Shown: positions 1-8,677 of the stretch, piece by piece | Layout of the letters: the number at the start of each line of letters is the position of its first letter | Position numbering within the stretch: the stretch's first letter is position 1 | NCBI RefSeq assembly: GCF_900167945.1 | Contig: NZ_FUZA01000001.1 | Location: 1,240,001-1,304,000, forward strand | Source of the DNA: Dyadobacter psychrophilus | GTDB taxonomy: Bacteria > Bacteroidota > Bacteroidia > Cytophagales > Spirosomataceae | DNA length: 64,000 nt | Reading direction: 5' to 3' | Notes under the pieces: generated by a model | Seen by the model: only the letters and a program-made list of their open reading frames with translations | What the model was told of the DNA's origin: nothing | Database searches by the model: none | Position numbers and translations under genes: made by a program

Positions 1-2059
1 AAATCTGGCCGACGCGTTGCTCGCTGCGGTAAACATTATTGAAATCTTCGTCCATAAACCGGTAACTGAACGGCTGTCCCGGGGCCATTTTTTTCCAAAG
101 CAGCTCAACCTGATCAACAGTCCGGGCCACATCGCCGCCATTTAATTTAAAAACAACATTTCCGCTGCTGCGTGAAAGCACCAGACTCAATGCACCGATA
201 TTTTTCTTTAAGGATTCGAAATGAAAGTTTTTGACCACGCCAATGATGGTATAATCAATCCGTTGTTTTAATTCCTGGTCCTCATATCCGAATATTTTTT
301 TTCCTATGGGATCTGCATATCCGAGCACTTTCGCAGCCGCTTCGTTGATAACAATGCCCGTCGAATCAGATGGAAATTCCTCCTGGAACGGTCGGCCGGT
401 TGCCATTTGCAATCCCATAGTTTTCGCAAAATCGTAATCAACGGCCCATTTTTGCATGTTAATGCCTTTGTCCTGCTGCATTTGGCCAACCGGGAAAAAA
501 GTGTGGTCTGTGCGCGACGACGGCGTTGGCAGGAAGCTCGTAACCGTAGCATTTTCAACATTCGGAAGGCGCATTACCTGTTCTTTGAATGCTTTTACCT
601 GATTATCCAACGCATAGGCGTCGTTCACAATCAGCATTTGATCCTTGTTAAAGCCCAGTTTTTTGGTTTGGATAAAATTCAGCTGCCGATAAATGACACC
701 TGTTCCAATGATAAGCATTACAGAAATTACAAATTGAAAAACAACGAGCGCATTGCGCAGATAGCCTCCCTTTCCTTGCAGCTCAACGCTGTTTTTCAAA
801 ACTTTTAACGGGTTGAAGGCAGATAGGAAGAATGCGGGATAACTGCCTGCCAGAACGCCCACAATGCCACCGGTTACGAATAACGAGACCCAAAACCCAA
901 TTTCCCGGATCGGCAATTCTACTTGTTTGCCAGCCAGATTATTGAAAAGTGGAAGTGCCAGATAAGCCAGAGTGACGGCCTTTGCAAGTGAAAAAAAGCT
1001 GAGCATTACCGACTCGGTCAGAAACTGATTAACCAGCGACGATCTCTCGGAACCCAGCGCCTTGCGCACACCAACTTCTTTTGCACGGTTCGAGGAGCGG
1101 GCCGTTGCAAGGTTCATAAAATTGACACACGCAATGGTAAGGAGGAATAAAGCGACAACCGCAAATATATATACGTACTGAATATTGCCGTTAACATTAA
1201 TTTCCGCCGTGCGATCCGAATGCAGATGGATCTTTGTAAGCGGGATAAGCGAATAGCGCAGGTAACTGCCCGACTTGCGAATTTCATCCAGCGAAGCACC
1301 GAGAAAGCTGACAAGCCATTTGGCCGTATATTTTTGTAAGACAGTTTCAAAATTATTTTCAAACTGCTTGGGATCAACTCCTTCTTTAAGCAATAAATAA
1401 GTGTTGAAATTGTGGCTGCCCCAGCCATTCAGCCGGCTTTCCGGGTTGGAGCTCATGGACAGCAACATATTTATATCCCGCAAATGCGACTGAGCGGAAA
1501 TGTCCTGCATGACGCCGGTCACTGTGTAAGTTTGCTCATTATCAACCGTTAAGCCCTTACCCATCGGATTTTCATTCCCGAAATATTTGAGCGCATCACT
1601 TTGAGAAATGACCACAGTATAAGGGTCTTTCAAGGCCTTTTCCCGATCACCCATTAATAACGGAAGAGAAAATACCTTAAAAAAGGTAGAATCTGCAAAG
1701 CAAACATGCTCCTCTTTAAGGTTTTCGGTGTTTTCCGACCGCCGTACAAGCTGACTTCCATTCTCGCGAAGCCTGACGACTTGCTCAACTTGGGGATAAT
1801 CCTTTTTTAATGTGAATGCAAGCGGATCTGGCGCAACTGCGAGGGACATATCGGCCCCACCGAAGCGTATGTCTGCATTAATCCTGTAAATTCGGTCCGC
1901 ATGTTCAAAAGACTTGTCATAACTGAGCTCATCCACAACATACAGCGTGATCAGCAAGCAGCTTGCCAATCCCAAAGCGAGACCGAAGATGTTCAGGAAC
2001 GAGTAAAACTTATGTTTTCTCAGGTTCCGCCAGGCGATCTTGATGTAATTCCGCAGCAT
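1..2059 (-). CDS. ABC transporter permease, FtsX/MacB-type (partial, 3' end outside window)
   Basis: Reading the minus strand from the ATG at 2059 gives an uninterrupted frame to the window edge (about 686 codons). It begins MLRNYIKIAWRNLRKHK, the usual start of Bacteroidota FtsX-like permeases. A first membrane segment follows (about residues 20-42), then a MacB-like periplasmic domain. Next come an FtsX membrane module with the ARSSNRAKEVGVRKALGS signature, a further membrane segment, and a second periplasmic domain at the cut. The last membrane module is missing because the window ends; nothing suggests a pseudogene. It lies 31 bp downstream of the proline-rich protein gene and is the last visible gene of the adaptor-ATPase-permease operon. 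By family knowledge it should pair with the ATPase at 2721-3398 in lipoprotein, peptide or drug export; the substrate is unknown. Confidence 0.9.
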   Translation of the reverse strand, partial: MLRNYIKIAWRNLRKHKFYSFLNIFGLALGLASCLLITLYVVDELSYDKSFEHADRIYRINADIRFGGADMSLAVAPDPLAFTLKKDYPQVEQVVRLRENGSQLVRRSENTENLKEEHVCFADSTFFKVFSLPLLMGDREKALKDPYTVVISQSDALKYFGNENPMGKGLTVDNEQTYTVTGVMQDISAQSHLRDINMLLSMSSNPESRLNGWGSHNFNTYLLLKEGVDPKQFENNFETVLQKYTAKWLVSFLGASLDEIRKSGSYLRYSLIPLTKIHLHSDRTAEINVNGNIQYVYIFAVVALFLLTIACVNFMNLATARSSNRAKEVGVRKALGSERSSLVNQFLTESVMLSFFSLAKAVTLAYLALPLFNNLAGKQVELPIREIGFWVSLFVTGGIVGVLAGSYPAFFLSAFNPLKVLKNSVELQGKGGYLRNALVVFQFVISVMLIIGTGVIYRQLNFIQTKKLGFNKDQMLIVNDAYALDNQVKAFKEQVMRLPNVENATVTSFLPTPSSRTDHTFFPVGQMQQDKGINMQKWAVDYDFAKTMGLQMATGRPFQEEFPSDSTGIVINEAAAKVLGYADPIGKKIFGYEDQELKQRIDYTIIGVVKNFHFESLKKNIGALSLVLSRSSGNVVFKLNGGDVARTVDQVELLWKKMAPGQPFSYRFMDEDFNNVYRSEQRVGQI

Positions 2060-2090
2060 GTAAATATTATATTGAATATCAGGAAAGCCC

Positions 2091-2690
2091 TCAAATGCTC
2101 CTTCCCGGCAGTTCTATTTCGATTTCAAAGTCGTCGATAATGTCCTGGCGTTCCTCCTCCGATTTCTCCGCAGCGCTTACAGTCTTTTCGTAAATGAATT
2201 CCTCATTCCTTTTCATAAACTTGTATTTCAAAAAAAGCTCGCCGGATTCAGGGTTGAACCTTACTTGTTTGGTATAACCATTTTCACCTGGAATGGTCGA
2301 GGTTTTCTCATTATTATTGTCTGAAACCCAAATGTGCGCCCTTGCGTCGTTGGAAGAATAAATAACCGGTTCCAATGGTTCTGCGGGCACGGGTGGAGTT
2401 GGCGGCGTAGGTGCCGAAGGCGATTTTGGTGCGGGAGGCGAAGGCAGGTCCATGTTACCTGCCTCGATGGAATCCAGGACTTTGTCCCGCAGTGCCATCC
2501 GCTCGTCTTTGGTGAGCGCTTCTACATCAAATGACTTTTCGAAATCAATCCCCTTTCCGTCGATAGTGCCAGTCACGCGAATAGATAATGTTTTACCATC
2601 ATCGTCAATGCTTCTGCTCAGATGATTTTTCTTCTGGGCAATCGCCAGCGTACTGACACCGGCGAGTAAAATGGTAAGGAGTTTTTTCAT
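2091..2690 (-). CDS. secreted proline-rich protein with two similar halves
   Basis: This 199-residue protein has a clear signal peptide (MKKLLTILLAGVSTLAIAQ) and is predicted periplasmic or secreted. A proline-rich linker (about residues 82-108) separates two segments that resemble each other. The first contains FEKSF followed by a DER-type acidic stretch; the second contains YEKTV followed by an EER-type acidic stretch. It may be a duplicated beta-rich domain. I recognise no named family. It sits between the ABC ATPase gene (30 bp away) and the permease gene (31 bp away) on the same strand, so it is very probably co-transcribed. It might be an accessory or cargo protein of the exporter; that role is inference only. 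Confidence 0.75.
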   Translation of the reverse strand: MKKLLTILLAGVSTLAIAQKKNHLSRSIDDDGKTLSIRVTGTIDGKGIDFEKSFDVEALTKDERMALRDKVLDSIEAGNMDLPSPPAPKSPSAPTPPTPPVPAEPLEPVIYSSNDARAHIWVSDNNNEKTSTIPGENGYTKQVRFNPESGELFLKYKFMKRNEEFIYEKTVSAAEKSEEERQDIIDDFEIEIELPGRSI

Positions 2691-2720
2691 GGTCAGATTT
2701 GGTATTTGGCGTCAGATATT

Positions 2721-3398
2721 CTAAACGTGCACTTTTTCTGTCACGATCTTTCCATCGAAAAGATTGACGATGCGATGCGCAAAACCTGCGTCATAAGGCG
2801 AGTGCGTCACCATTAGAATGGTCGTTCCTGCTGCATTAAGCTGGCTTAACAGGTTCATTACTTCTTCCCCGTTTTTGGAGTCGAGGTTACCTGTAGGCTC
2901 ATCCGCGAGTATGGTTTTTGGGGTTGCCACAACCGCCCTCGCAATTGCTGTTCTTTGTTGCTGTCCTCCTGAAAGTTGCTGTGGAAAGTGATTGCGGCGG
3001 TGCATCATATTCATGCGGGTAAGCGCAGCTTCTACTTTTTCCTTGCGTTCCGCGGGAGGTGTTTTCAAATAAAGCAATGGAAGCTCAACATTTTCATATA
3101 CAGTCAGTTCATCAATAAGGTTAAAACTTTGGAATACAAATCCAATGTTGCCTTTACGGATCTGAGCACGCTGCCTTTCAGACATCTTGGCCACTTCTGT
3201 GCCATAGAATTCGTAAGAGCCTTCACTAGGGTTGTCAAGCAGACCCAGGATGTTCAATAATGTAGATTTGCCACAACCGGACGGTCCCATGATAGCGACA
3301 AACTCGCCGTCTTTCACATCCATGTCAATGCCGTTCAGGGCGGTGGTTTCCACTTCCTCAGTAGAGAAGATCTTATGAAGGTTGTTAATTTTAATCAT
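2721..3398 (-). CDS. ABC transporter ATP-binding protein, MacB/LolD type
   Basis: This 225-residue ATPase drives a MacB/LolCDE-like transporter. Visible motifs in order are Walker A (GPSGCGKST, about 38-46), the Q-loop (FVFQSFNL), the ABC signature LSGGQQQR, Walker B (ILADEPTGNLD) and the switch histidine (VTHSP). The GNLDSKNG segment after Walker B is typical of the LolD/MacB/FtsE group. Length is normal for a stand-alone ATPase, unlike MacB where ATPase and permease are fused. It lies 60 bp downstream of the adaptor gene and upstream of the permease, completing a tripartite export operon. Substrate cannot be read from the sequence. Confidence 0.93.
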   Translation of the reverse strand: MIKINNLHKIFSTEEVETTALNGIDMDVKDGEFVAIMGPSGCGKSTLLNILGLLDNPSEGSYEFYGTEVAKMSERQRAQIRKGNIGFVFQSFNLIDELTVYENVELPLLYLKTPPAERKEKVEAALTRMNMMHRRNHFPQQLSGGQQQRTAIARAVVATPKTILADEPTGNLDSKNGEEVMNLLSQLNAAGTTILMVTHSPYDAGFAHRIVNLFDGKIVTEKVHV

Positions 3399-3458
3399 TG
3401 GGTTTTCTTTGGCTATGATTGATCAATTAATTGCTTACTAATAGAGTTTGTTTATTTC

Positions 3459-4769
3459 TTAAAATTCAAGTACTTCATTGTCCCCGAAGTTCTCGTAAGA
3501 GCTGGTGATTACTTTTTCACCTGGCTGCAAACCTTCCAGAACTTCAAAATATTCAGGGTTTTTGCGGCCCAATGTAATTTTGCGTTTTGAAGCACGCTTG
3601 CCGTCGTCGCCTACCACGTACACCCAGTTTCCGCCAGTTTCGGAGAAGAAGCCGCCCACAGGAAGCAATGTTGCTTGCGAAGGTTGGCCAAGTTGCAGAC
3701 GGATTGGAGCAGACTGCCCTCTTTTAATCAATTCGGGAGCGCCTTTATCAAACTGCATATCAACCTCGAATCTTCCGCTCAAAACCTCAGGATATATTTT
3801 AATGATCTTCAATCCGTAATCTTTTCCGTTGAATTCCATTGAACCCGTCAATCCTGCGAAGATCCTTGAAATATAATGTTCATCCACGCTAACACGCATT
3901 TTGAAACCGTTCAAGTCATCGATTTGCCCAATGTTCTGGCCCTGGTTAATGTTCGATCCAACTTCCACATTCATGGAAGACAGCAAACCGGAAACCGGTG
4001 CCTTAACAGAAAGATTTTCAAGTGTTTGTCTCCAAAGATTTACGTTTTTCTGGGTGCTGGCCAATGTTCCTTCCAGCTGTGTGATCTGCATTTTGGAGTT
4101 TTCTTCCTGGTATTTTTGAGATTCAACTTCAATATCACGCTGCTTCGAAAGTCGCTCAAATTCCCTTTTTGTTTTCAAATAATCCGCATCCGGGATGACC
4201 TTATCTTTATAAAGCTTGGTGTTACGATCGTGCGCATCCTTAGCCTGATCAATTTGAAAATCCAGCTCGCTTAATGTCTTTTGCAGATTGAATCGCGCAA
4301 TACGCAAGCTTTGACGTGTATTCTGAAGATCATTCACCAGTCGGCTCGCCTCGGTTTCGGATTGCAGAAAGCTTAGCTTCAGGTTTTGGTTTTCCAGTCT
4401 TAAAAGCACATCGCCTTGTTTAACCATGTTACCGCCTTCAATCAGTTTTTCCGTAACGTAACCACCCACGATCGCATCCAGCTGGATGGTTTTCAATGGT
4501 TGCACAACCCCGGTAACCACGATAAATTCATCAAATTTCCCTTGTTTAACTGTGGAAACTGTCAGCTTATCCTGCTCAACATTCAGTTTGCTGCGTTTAT
4601 CTGCAAAGAAGAATTGATATACTAAAAATGCGACCAGCAATGTGCTACCGGCGATTATGCCAATGCGTTGTGTGGTCCAGAATTTCTTCGGTTTAAGTTT
4701 GTCCATTGTCGAGCCCCCGGTGAAACCGTTGTTACTGGTGCTGGATGAGTTAGGTGTTTTGACTTCCAT
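3459..4769 (-). CDS. periplasmic adaptor (membrane fusion protein), MacA/HlyD family
   Basis: The product is a MacA-like adaptor that links an inner-membrane transporter to an outer-membrane channel. Counting from the ATG at 4769 it is 436 residues. It has a short cytoplasmic tail, one membrane segment (IIAGSTLLVAFLVYQFFF), a biotinyl-lipoyl hairpin half (GGYVTEKLIEGGNMVKQGDVLL), a long coiled coil (about residues 125-240) and beta-barrel domains. An in-frame upstream TTG at 4820 would lengthen the protein, but that codon lies inside the predicted sigma54-like promoter (4816-4832), upstream of its expected transcript start. I therefore chose ATG 4769; ATG 4706 (MDKLKPKKFW) is a further possibility. 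It is the first gene of the operon with the ATPase, proline-rich protein and permease. Confidence 0.88.
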   Translation of the reverse strand: MEVKTPNSSSTSNNGFTGGSTMDKLKPKKFWTTQRIGIIAGSTLLVAFLVYQFFFADKRSKLNVEQDKLTVSTVKQGKFDEFIVVTGVVQPLKTIQLDAIVGGYVTEKLIEGGNMVKQGDVLLRLENQNLKLSFLQSETEASRLVNDLQNTRQSLRIARFNLQKTLSELDFQIDQAKDAHDRNTKLYKDKVIPDADYLKTKREFERLSKQRDIEVESQKYQEENSKMQITQLEGTLASTQKNVNLWRQTLENLSVKAPVSGLLSSMNVEVGSNINQGQNIGQIDDLNGFKMRVSVDEHYISRIFAGLTGSMEFNGKDYGLKIIKIYPEVLSGRFEVDMQFDKGAPELIKRGQSAPIRLQLGQPSQATLLPVGGFFSETGGNWVYVVGDDGKRASKRKITLGRKNPEYFEVLEGLQPGEKVITSSYENFGDNEVLEF

Positions 4770-4815
4770 TATATTGTTGGTGATTGGATTCGCTGTTAAA
4801 CTTCGATCTATACTA

Positions 4816-4832
4816 TCCAATCCCTATGCCAA
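4816..4832 (-). promoter_or_regulatory. sigma54-like -24/-12 promoter of the export operon
   Basis: On the minus strand the sequence reads TTGGCATAGGGATTGGA. The GG doublets are 12 bp apart start to start, as in the sigma54 consensus TTGGCACGnnnnTTGCA. The -24 half (TTGGCA) is perfect; the -12 half is TTGG instead of TTGC. The expected start site is near 4805, giving a leader of about 36 nt to ATG 4769. The divergent gene encodes a sigma54 activator and two palindromes lie about 100-120 bp upstream of the start site, so position and context fit. The non-consensus -12 doublet keeps this a prediction. Confidence 0.55.
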
Positions 4833-4896
4833 AGAAGGCAAAGCCCCACAAAAACCTTAATATCAACGTTTTAAGCTTATTTAAAACCGTTTGAAA

Positions 4897-4932
4897 TGTC
4901 CGATAACGGACAATTTTGTTCGGGTGCGGACA
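4897..4932. promoter_or_regulatory. two 16-bp palindromes spaced 20 bp: probable activator binding sites
   Basis: Site 1 (4897-4912) is TGTCCG-N4-CGGACA, a perfect 6+6 palindrome. Site 2 (4917-4932) is TGTTCG-N4-CGGACA, with one mismatch. Their starts are exactly 20 bp apart, about two helical turns, so two dimers would bind the same DNA face. The pair lies between the divergent export operon and the NtrC-type regulator gene, about 100 and 120 bp upstream of the predicted sigma54 start site. This is the usual arrangement of an enhancer for an NtrC-family activator. That the neighbouring regulator binds here is inference. Confidence 0.7.
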
Positions 4933-5068
4933 AGCATTTTTGCGGCTTTTCAGGGTAAAATAGATACTTTTTAGCATGTTATAAAATTAAATTTCAAATT
5001 GCATCTGCTATCTTACCAAACAATTGCCAATAAAGGGAACCAGCCCTTAGCAACCCCAAAAACCAGCC

Positions 5069-6436
5069 ATGCAACTCTCTGAAGCAAAAATCCTGATCAT
5101 CGATGATGATGTCGACGTATTAAGCGCGGCCAAGCTCCTTTTAAAGCGCCATGCAAAAACGGTTGACATTGAAAAAAATCCGCAAAAACTGCCATTTCTC
5201 GTCACCAACGGCGATTATAACTTGATCCTGCTGGATATGAATTTCACCCGCGATGTGAACAGCGGCCGGGAAGGATTTCACTGGCTGGATCGCATTCTCG
5301 ACATTAAGCCAGCTTCCAAAGTGATCATGATCACGGCTTATGGAGACATTGAAATGGCGATCCGCGCTATTAAAGCAGGTGCAACGGATTTTGTTTTGAA
5401 GCCCTGGGAAAATGACAAGTTGCTGGCGACCATAGGCGTTGCCGTTGAAGGTGGAAATGATAAAATACTGGCTGTTGCGGAAGAGAAAAGCAAGGACGAC
5501 GGCAAAAAAGGCAAGTCAAACGGAGAGTCCATTGTGGCGTCCAGTGAATCCATGAAACAAGTGCTGGCTACTGCCGAACGCGTTGCCGCCACGGATGCCA
5601 ATGTGCTGATTCTGGGTGAGAACGGAACGGGTAAAACGCAGTTAGCCAAACATATACACCAGCATTCGAAACGTGCCGATAAGCCGTTTGTGGTTGTGGA
5701 TCTGGGTGCGTTGAGCGAAAGCTTGTTTGAAAGTGAGCTTTTTGGTCACGTTAAAGGCGCATTTACCGACGCAAAAGAAGATCGCGCGGGAAGATTTGAA
5801 GAGGCAAAGGGCGGAACCATCTTTTTAGATGAAATTGGAAATCTTTCCCTTTCATTGCAAGCTAAATTACTGACCGTTATTCAGGAAAGAAGGGTTACAC
5901 GCGTTGGCTCCAACAAGCCCATTGCCTTGGACGTTCGCCTGCTCTGCGCGACCAATATGAACATTGAAAAAATGGTGACCGAAAAGACGTTCCGCCAGGA
6001 TTTGCTTTACAGGATCAACACCATTGAACTGGATCTGCCGCCACTGCGCGAGCGTCCGGAAGATATCAGCGCCCTTGCAGAATATTATCTCAAACAATAC
6101 GGCAAGAAATACAACCGCCCGGTAAACGACATCAGCAGCGCATTGATCAAGAAAATGCAGCAATATAACTGGCCAGGAAACATCCGCGAATTGCAGCACG
6201 CCATTGAACGCGCCGTGATCCTTTCGCAGGAAAAAACATTGCAGCCCGACGACCTTTTCCTGAAAAGCTCCGGCGGGACACCGACCACTGCAACGGGCTT
6301 CGATCTGGAAGACATGGAGAAGACTTTGATCGTGAAGGCGATGAAACGATTTAACGGAAATATTACAGATGCAGCGCGCGAACTCGGTCTGAGCCGTGCG
6401 GCACTTTACCGGAGAATGGAGAAGTACGGCCTGTAA
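5069..6436 (+). CDS. sigma54-dependent response regulator, NtrC family
   Basis: This 455-residue protein has three domains. The receiver domain (1-125) carries the acidic pocket D12-D13, phospho-acceptor D56, T89 and K111. The AAA+ domain (about 155-385) has Walker A GENGTGKT (183-190) and Walker B IFLDE (DE at 254-255). The C-terminal Fis-type helix-turn-helix reads NITDAARELGLSRAALYRR. The loop that contacts sigma54, normally GAFTGA, reads GAFTDA (230-235). It is transcribed divergently from the ABC export operon and probably controls it through the palindromes at 4897-4932. No kinase gene is adjacent; the nearest candidate partner is at 15109-16449. The trigger signal is unknown. Confidence 0.93.
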   Translation: MQLSEAKILIIDDDVDVLSAAKLLLKRHAKTVDIEKNPQKLPFLVTNGDYNLILLDMNFTRDVNSGREGFHWLDRILDIKPASKVIMITAYGDIEMAIRAIKAGATDFVLKPWENDKLLATIGVAVEGGNDKILAVAEEKSKDDGKKGKSNGESIVASSESMKQVLATAERVAATDANVLILGENGTGKTQLAKHIHQHSKRADKPFVVVDLGALSESLFESELFGHVKGAFTDAKEDRAGRFEEAKGGTIFLDEIGNLSLSLQAKLLTVIQERRVTRVGSNKPIALDVRLLCATNMNIEKMVTEKTFRQDLLYRINTIELDLPPLRERPEDISALAEYYLKQYGKKYNRPVNDISSALIKKMQQYNWPGNIRELQHAIERAVILSQEKTLQPDDLFLKSSGGTPTTATGFDLEDMEKTLIVKAMKRFNGNITDAARELGLSRAALYRRMEKYGL

Positions 6437-6499
6437 GTGGCATGTTTTTTGGGTTATATCGAATAAAAATGCTTAGCTCAATATCAATTTATTCATATA

Positions 6500-8449
6500 A
6501 TGACCAAATATTTTTCGCTATTCTCCCTGCTGTTTTGCTGCCAATTGTCTTTTGCCCAAAACAGCAAAATCACTCCTGTCCCGCTTAAAAATGTAAAAAC
6601 TAAACAAGGTTTCTGGCACACCCGCGTGGAAGCGGCTCGCGATGTGACGGTGCCGCACGCTTTGCAGCAATGTGAGGAATCGGGCAGGATCGACAATTTT
6701 GCGGTGGCCGGCGGGCTGAAAAAGGGGAAATTCGAGGGCGTTCGCTTCAATGATTCCGACGTTTTCAAAGTCGTGGAAGGCGCGGCTTATGTGTTGCAAA
6801 ATCAGTATGACCCAAAACTGGATCATTATCTGGACAGCCTGATTACGCTTTTTGCAGCCGCCCAGGAGCCGGACGGCTATTTATATACAATCCGCACCAT
6901 TAACAAAGACACAACCGGTTCCTACGACTGGATTGCCGGCCCTTACCGTTACGGTTTTGAAAACGGCAGCCACGAACTCTACAATGTGGGGCACCTTTAT
7001 GAAGCGGCCATTGCCCATTACGAAGCCACGGGGAAGAAAACACTGCTTGATGTAGCAACCAAAAATGCAGATCATCTTGTCAAAACATTCGGCACAAAAC
7101 CTGGCCAGCTGGTAGTCGTTCCGGGTCATCAGGAAATTGAGCTCGCATTGATCAAACTTTACCGGACAACGGGCAAAAAGGAATATCTGGATCTTTCTAA
7201 ATTCTTCATTGACATGCGCGGTCGCTCGGACAAGCGGGCTTTGTATCTCGACGAACACAAACTGGGGCCAGCTTATTTTCAGGATCAGGTTCCATTTGTA
7301 AGACAGAAAGAGGCAGTGGGCCATGCCGTTCGTGCGCAGTATCTGTATACAGCAGTGGCAGATATGCTCACCATCGAAGATGAGCCGGAGCATAGCCATG
7401 CGATACATGAAATATGGAATGATGCAACCGAAAAGAAACAATATGTAACCGGTGGCGTTGGTGCGCGTGAAGATGGCGAGGCTTTTGACAAAGAATATAT
7501 CCTGCCAAATGATAATGCTTATGCGGAAACATGCGCCGCCATTGCCAACATGCTTTGGAACCACAAAATGTTCCTTTACACGGGCGAATCCAAATATATG
7601 GATGTTTTTGAGCGTGTGCTTTACAATGGTTTTTTGGGTGGAATGTCGGTGAAGGGGGATAAGTTCTTTTATGTAAATCCCATGGCTTCTAATGGCGTGA
7701 ATGATTTCAACAAAGGCACCGGCGCTGAAAGGCAGCCATGGTTTGGAACGGCTTGCTGCCCGACGAATGTGTCGCGCTTCCTGCCTTCCATGCCCGCTTA
7801 CATTTACGCAACAAGAGGCAACGAGCTGATCGTTAATTTGTTCGCTGATAACGAAGCAACCATTACAGTCAATAACAATGCGGTAAAGCTAGCACAGCAA
7901 ACCAATTATCCATGGGATGGCAATGTGAAAATTTTGGTTGATCCTGAAAAAGCCGGAAATTTCACACTGTCTGTGCGGATTCCGGGATGGGCGACGGGCG
8001 AGGCGATCCCTGGCAATCTGTACACTTACACGAGCAAAGATTCCAAGCCGGTAACCTTGCGGGTAAATGGCAAGAACATGCCTGCTACAATTGAAAAAGG
8101 CTACATTAAGCTGGCGCGGAACTGGAAAAAAGGGGATCAGATTGAATTGATGCTCGACATGCCGGTCAGGAAAATCATATCAAACGAGAAAATCACTGCC
8201 AATAAGGACAAGATAGCCATTGAGCGTGGGCCTGTTCTATATTGTGCAGAAGGCCACGACAATAATGGAAAAGCGCTGGCTATTCCCATGACGGAAAATC
8301 AGACATTTGCGGCCAGTTATCAGCAAAGCTTGCTTGGAGGGGTTAATGTCTTGAAAACGGAGACAGGCAATGTGACACTCATCCCCTACTACGCCTGGGC
8401 CAATCGGGGTCCTAATGAAATGGTCATCTGGTTTAGTAAGGCGCAGTAA
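6500..8449 (+). CDS. glycoside hydrolase family 127 (DUF1680), putative beta-L-arabinofuranosidase
   Basis: This 649-residue protein has a signal peptide ending in SFAQ, so it acts in the periplasm or outside. GH127 removes beta-L-arabinofuranosyl units with a zinc-bound cysteine nucleophile. The key residues of HypBA1, as I remember them (E322, E338, C340, C417, C418), have counterparts with matching spacing: E327, E343 and C345 (YAETC), C419-C420 (ACCPTNVSR). The enzyme is therefore predicted active. It stands alone, 63 bp after the sigma54 regulator gene and without sugar transport genes beside it. Other GH127 members cleave different sugars, so the exact substrate is uncertain. Plant cell-wall glycoproteins or pectins are likely sources. 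Confidence 0.88.
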   Translation: MTKYFSLFSLLFCCQLSFAQNSKITPVPLKNVKTKQGFWHTRVEAARDVTVPHALQQCEESGRIDNFAVAGGLKKGKFEGVRFNDSDVFKVVEGAAYVLQNQYDPKLDHYLDSLITLFAAAQEPDGYLYTIRTINKDTTGSYDWIAGPYRYGFENGSHELYNVGHLYEAAIAHYEATGKKTLLDVATKNADHLVKTFGTKPGQLVVVPGHQEIELALIKLYRTTGKKEYLDLSKFFIDMRGRSDKRALYLDEHKLGPAYFQDQVPFVRQKEAVGHAVRAQYLYTAVADMLTIEDEPEHSHAIHEIWNDATEKKQYVTGGVGAREDGEAFDKEYILPNDNAYAETCAAIANMLWNHKMFLYTGESKYMDVFERVLYNGFLGGMSVKGDKFFYVNPMASNGVNDFNKGTGAERQPWFGTACCPTNVSRFLPSMPAYIYATRGNELIVNLFADNEATITVNNNAVKLAQQTNYPWDGNVKILVDPEKAGNFTLSVRIPGWATGEAIPGNLYTYTSKDSKPVTLRVNGKNMPATIEKGYIKLARNWKKGDQIELMLDMPVRKIISNEKITANKDKIAIERGPVLYCAEGHDNNGKALAIPMTENQTFAASYQQSLLGGVNVLKTETGNVTLIPYYAWANRGPNEMVIWFSKAQ

Positions 8450-8677
8450 CGCTCTTACAGAAATTCAAAAATCATTCCGGCAAATGTGTCAATCGCTTTG
8501 TAAGCCATTTAACTTCCCCAAATATGGGTTCTGAGAACGTATATGGGTAGTTAAATCTTCAAAAAATCTGCTCAGTATTGTCAGAAAGGATGCTTCGATT
8601 TTGGTATGAATTTTTAGTAGCCCGGTCACAAGGATGAATTTATCCTTTATATCCAACTACAACAAACTACTACAATT

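Noticed and set aside
4770..4820. Upstream extension of the adaptor protein from TTG 4820
   Set aside because: The TTG lies in the sigma54-like promoter and upstream of the expected transcript start; ATG 4769 gives a normal MacA-like protein.
6881..7564. Long antisense frame opposite the GH127 gene
   Set aside because: It is the complementary shadow of a well-supported enzyme, cysteine- and phenylalanine-rich, without any recognisable motif.
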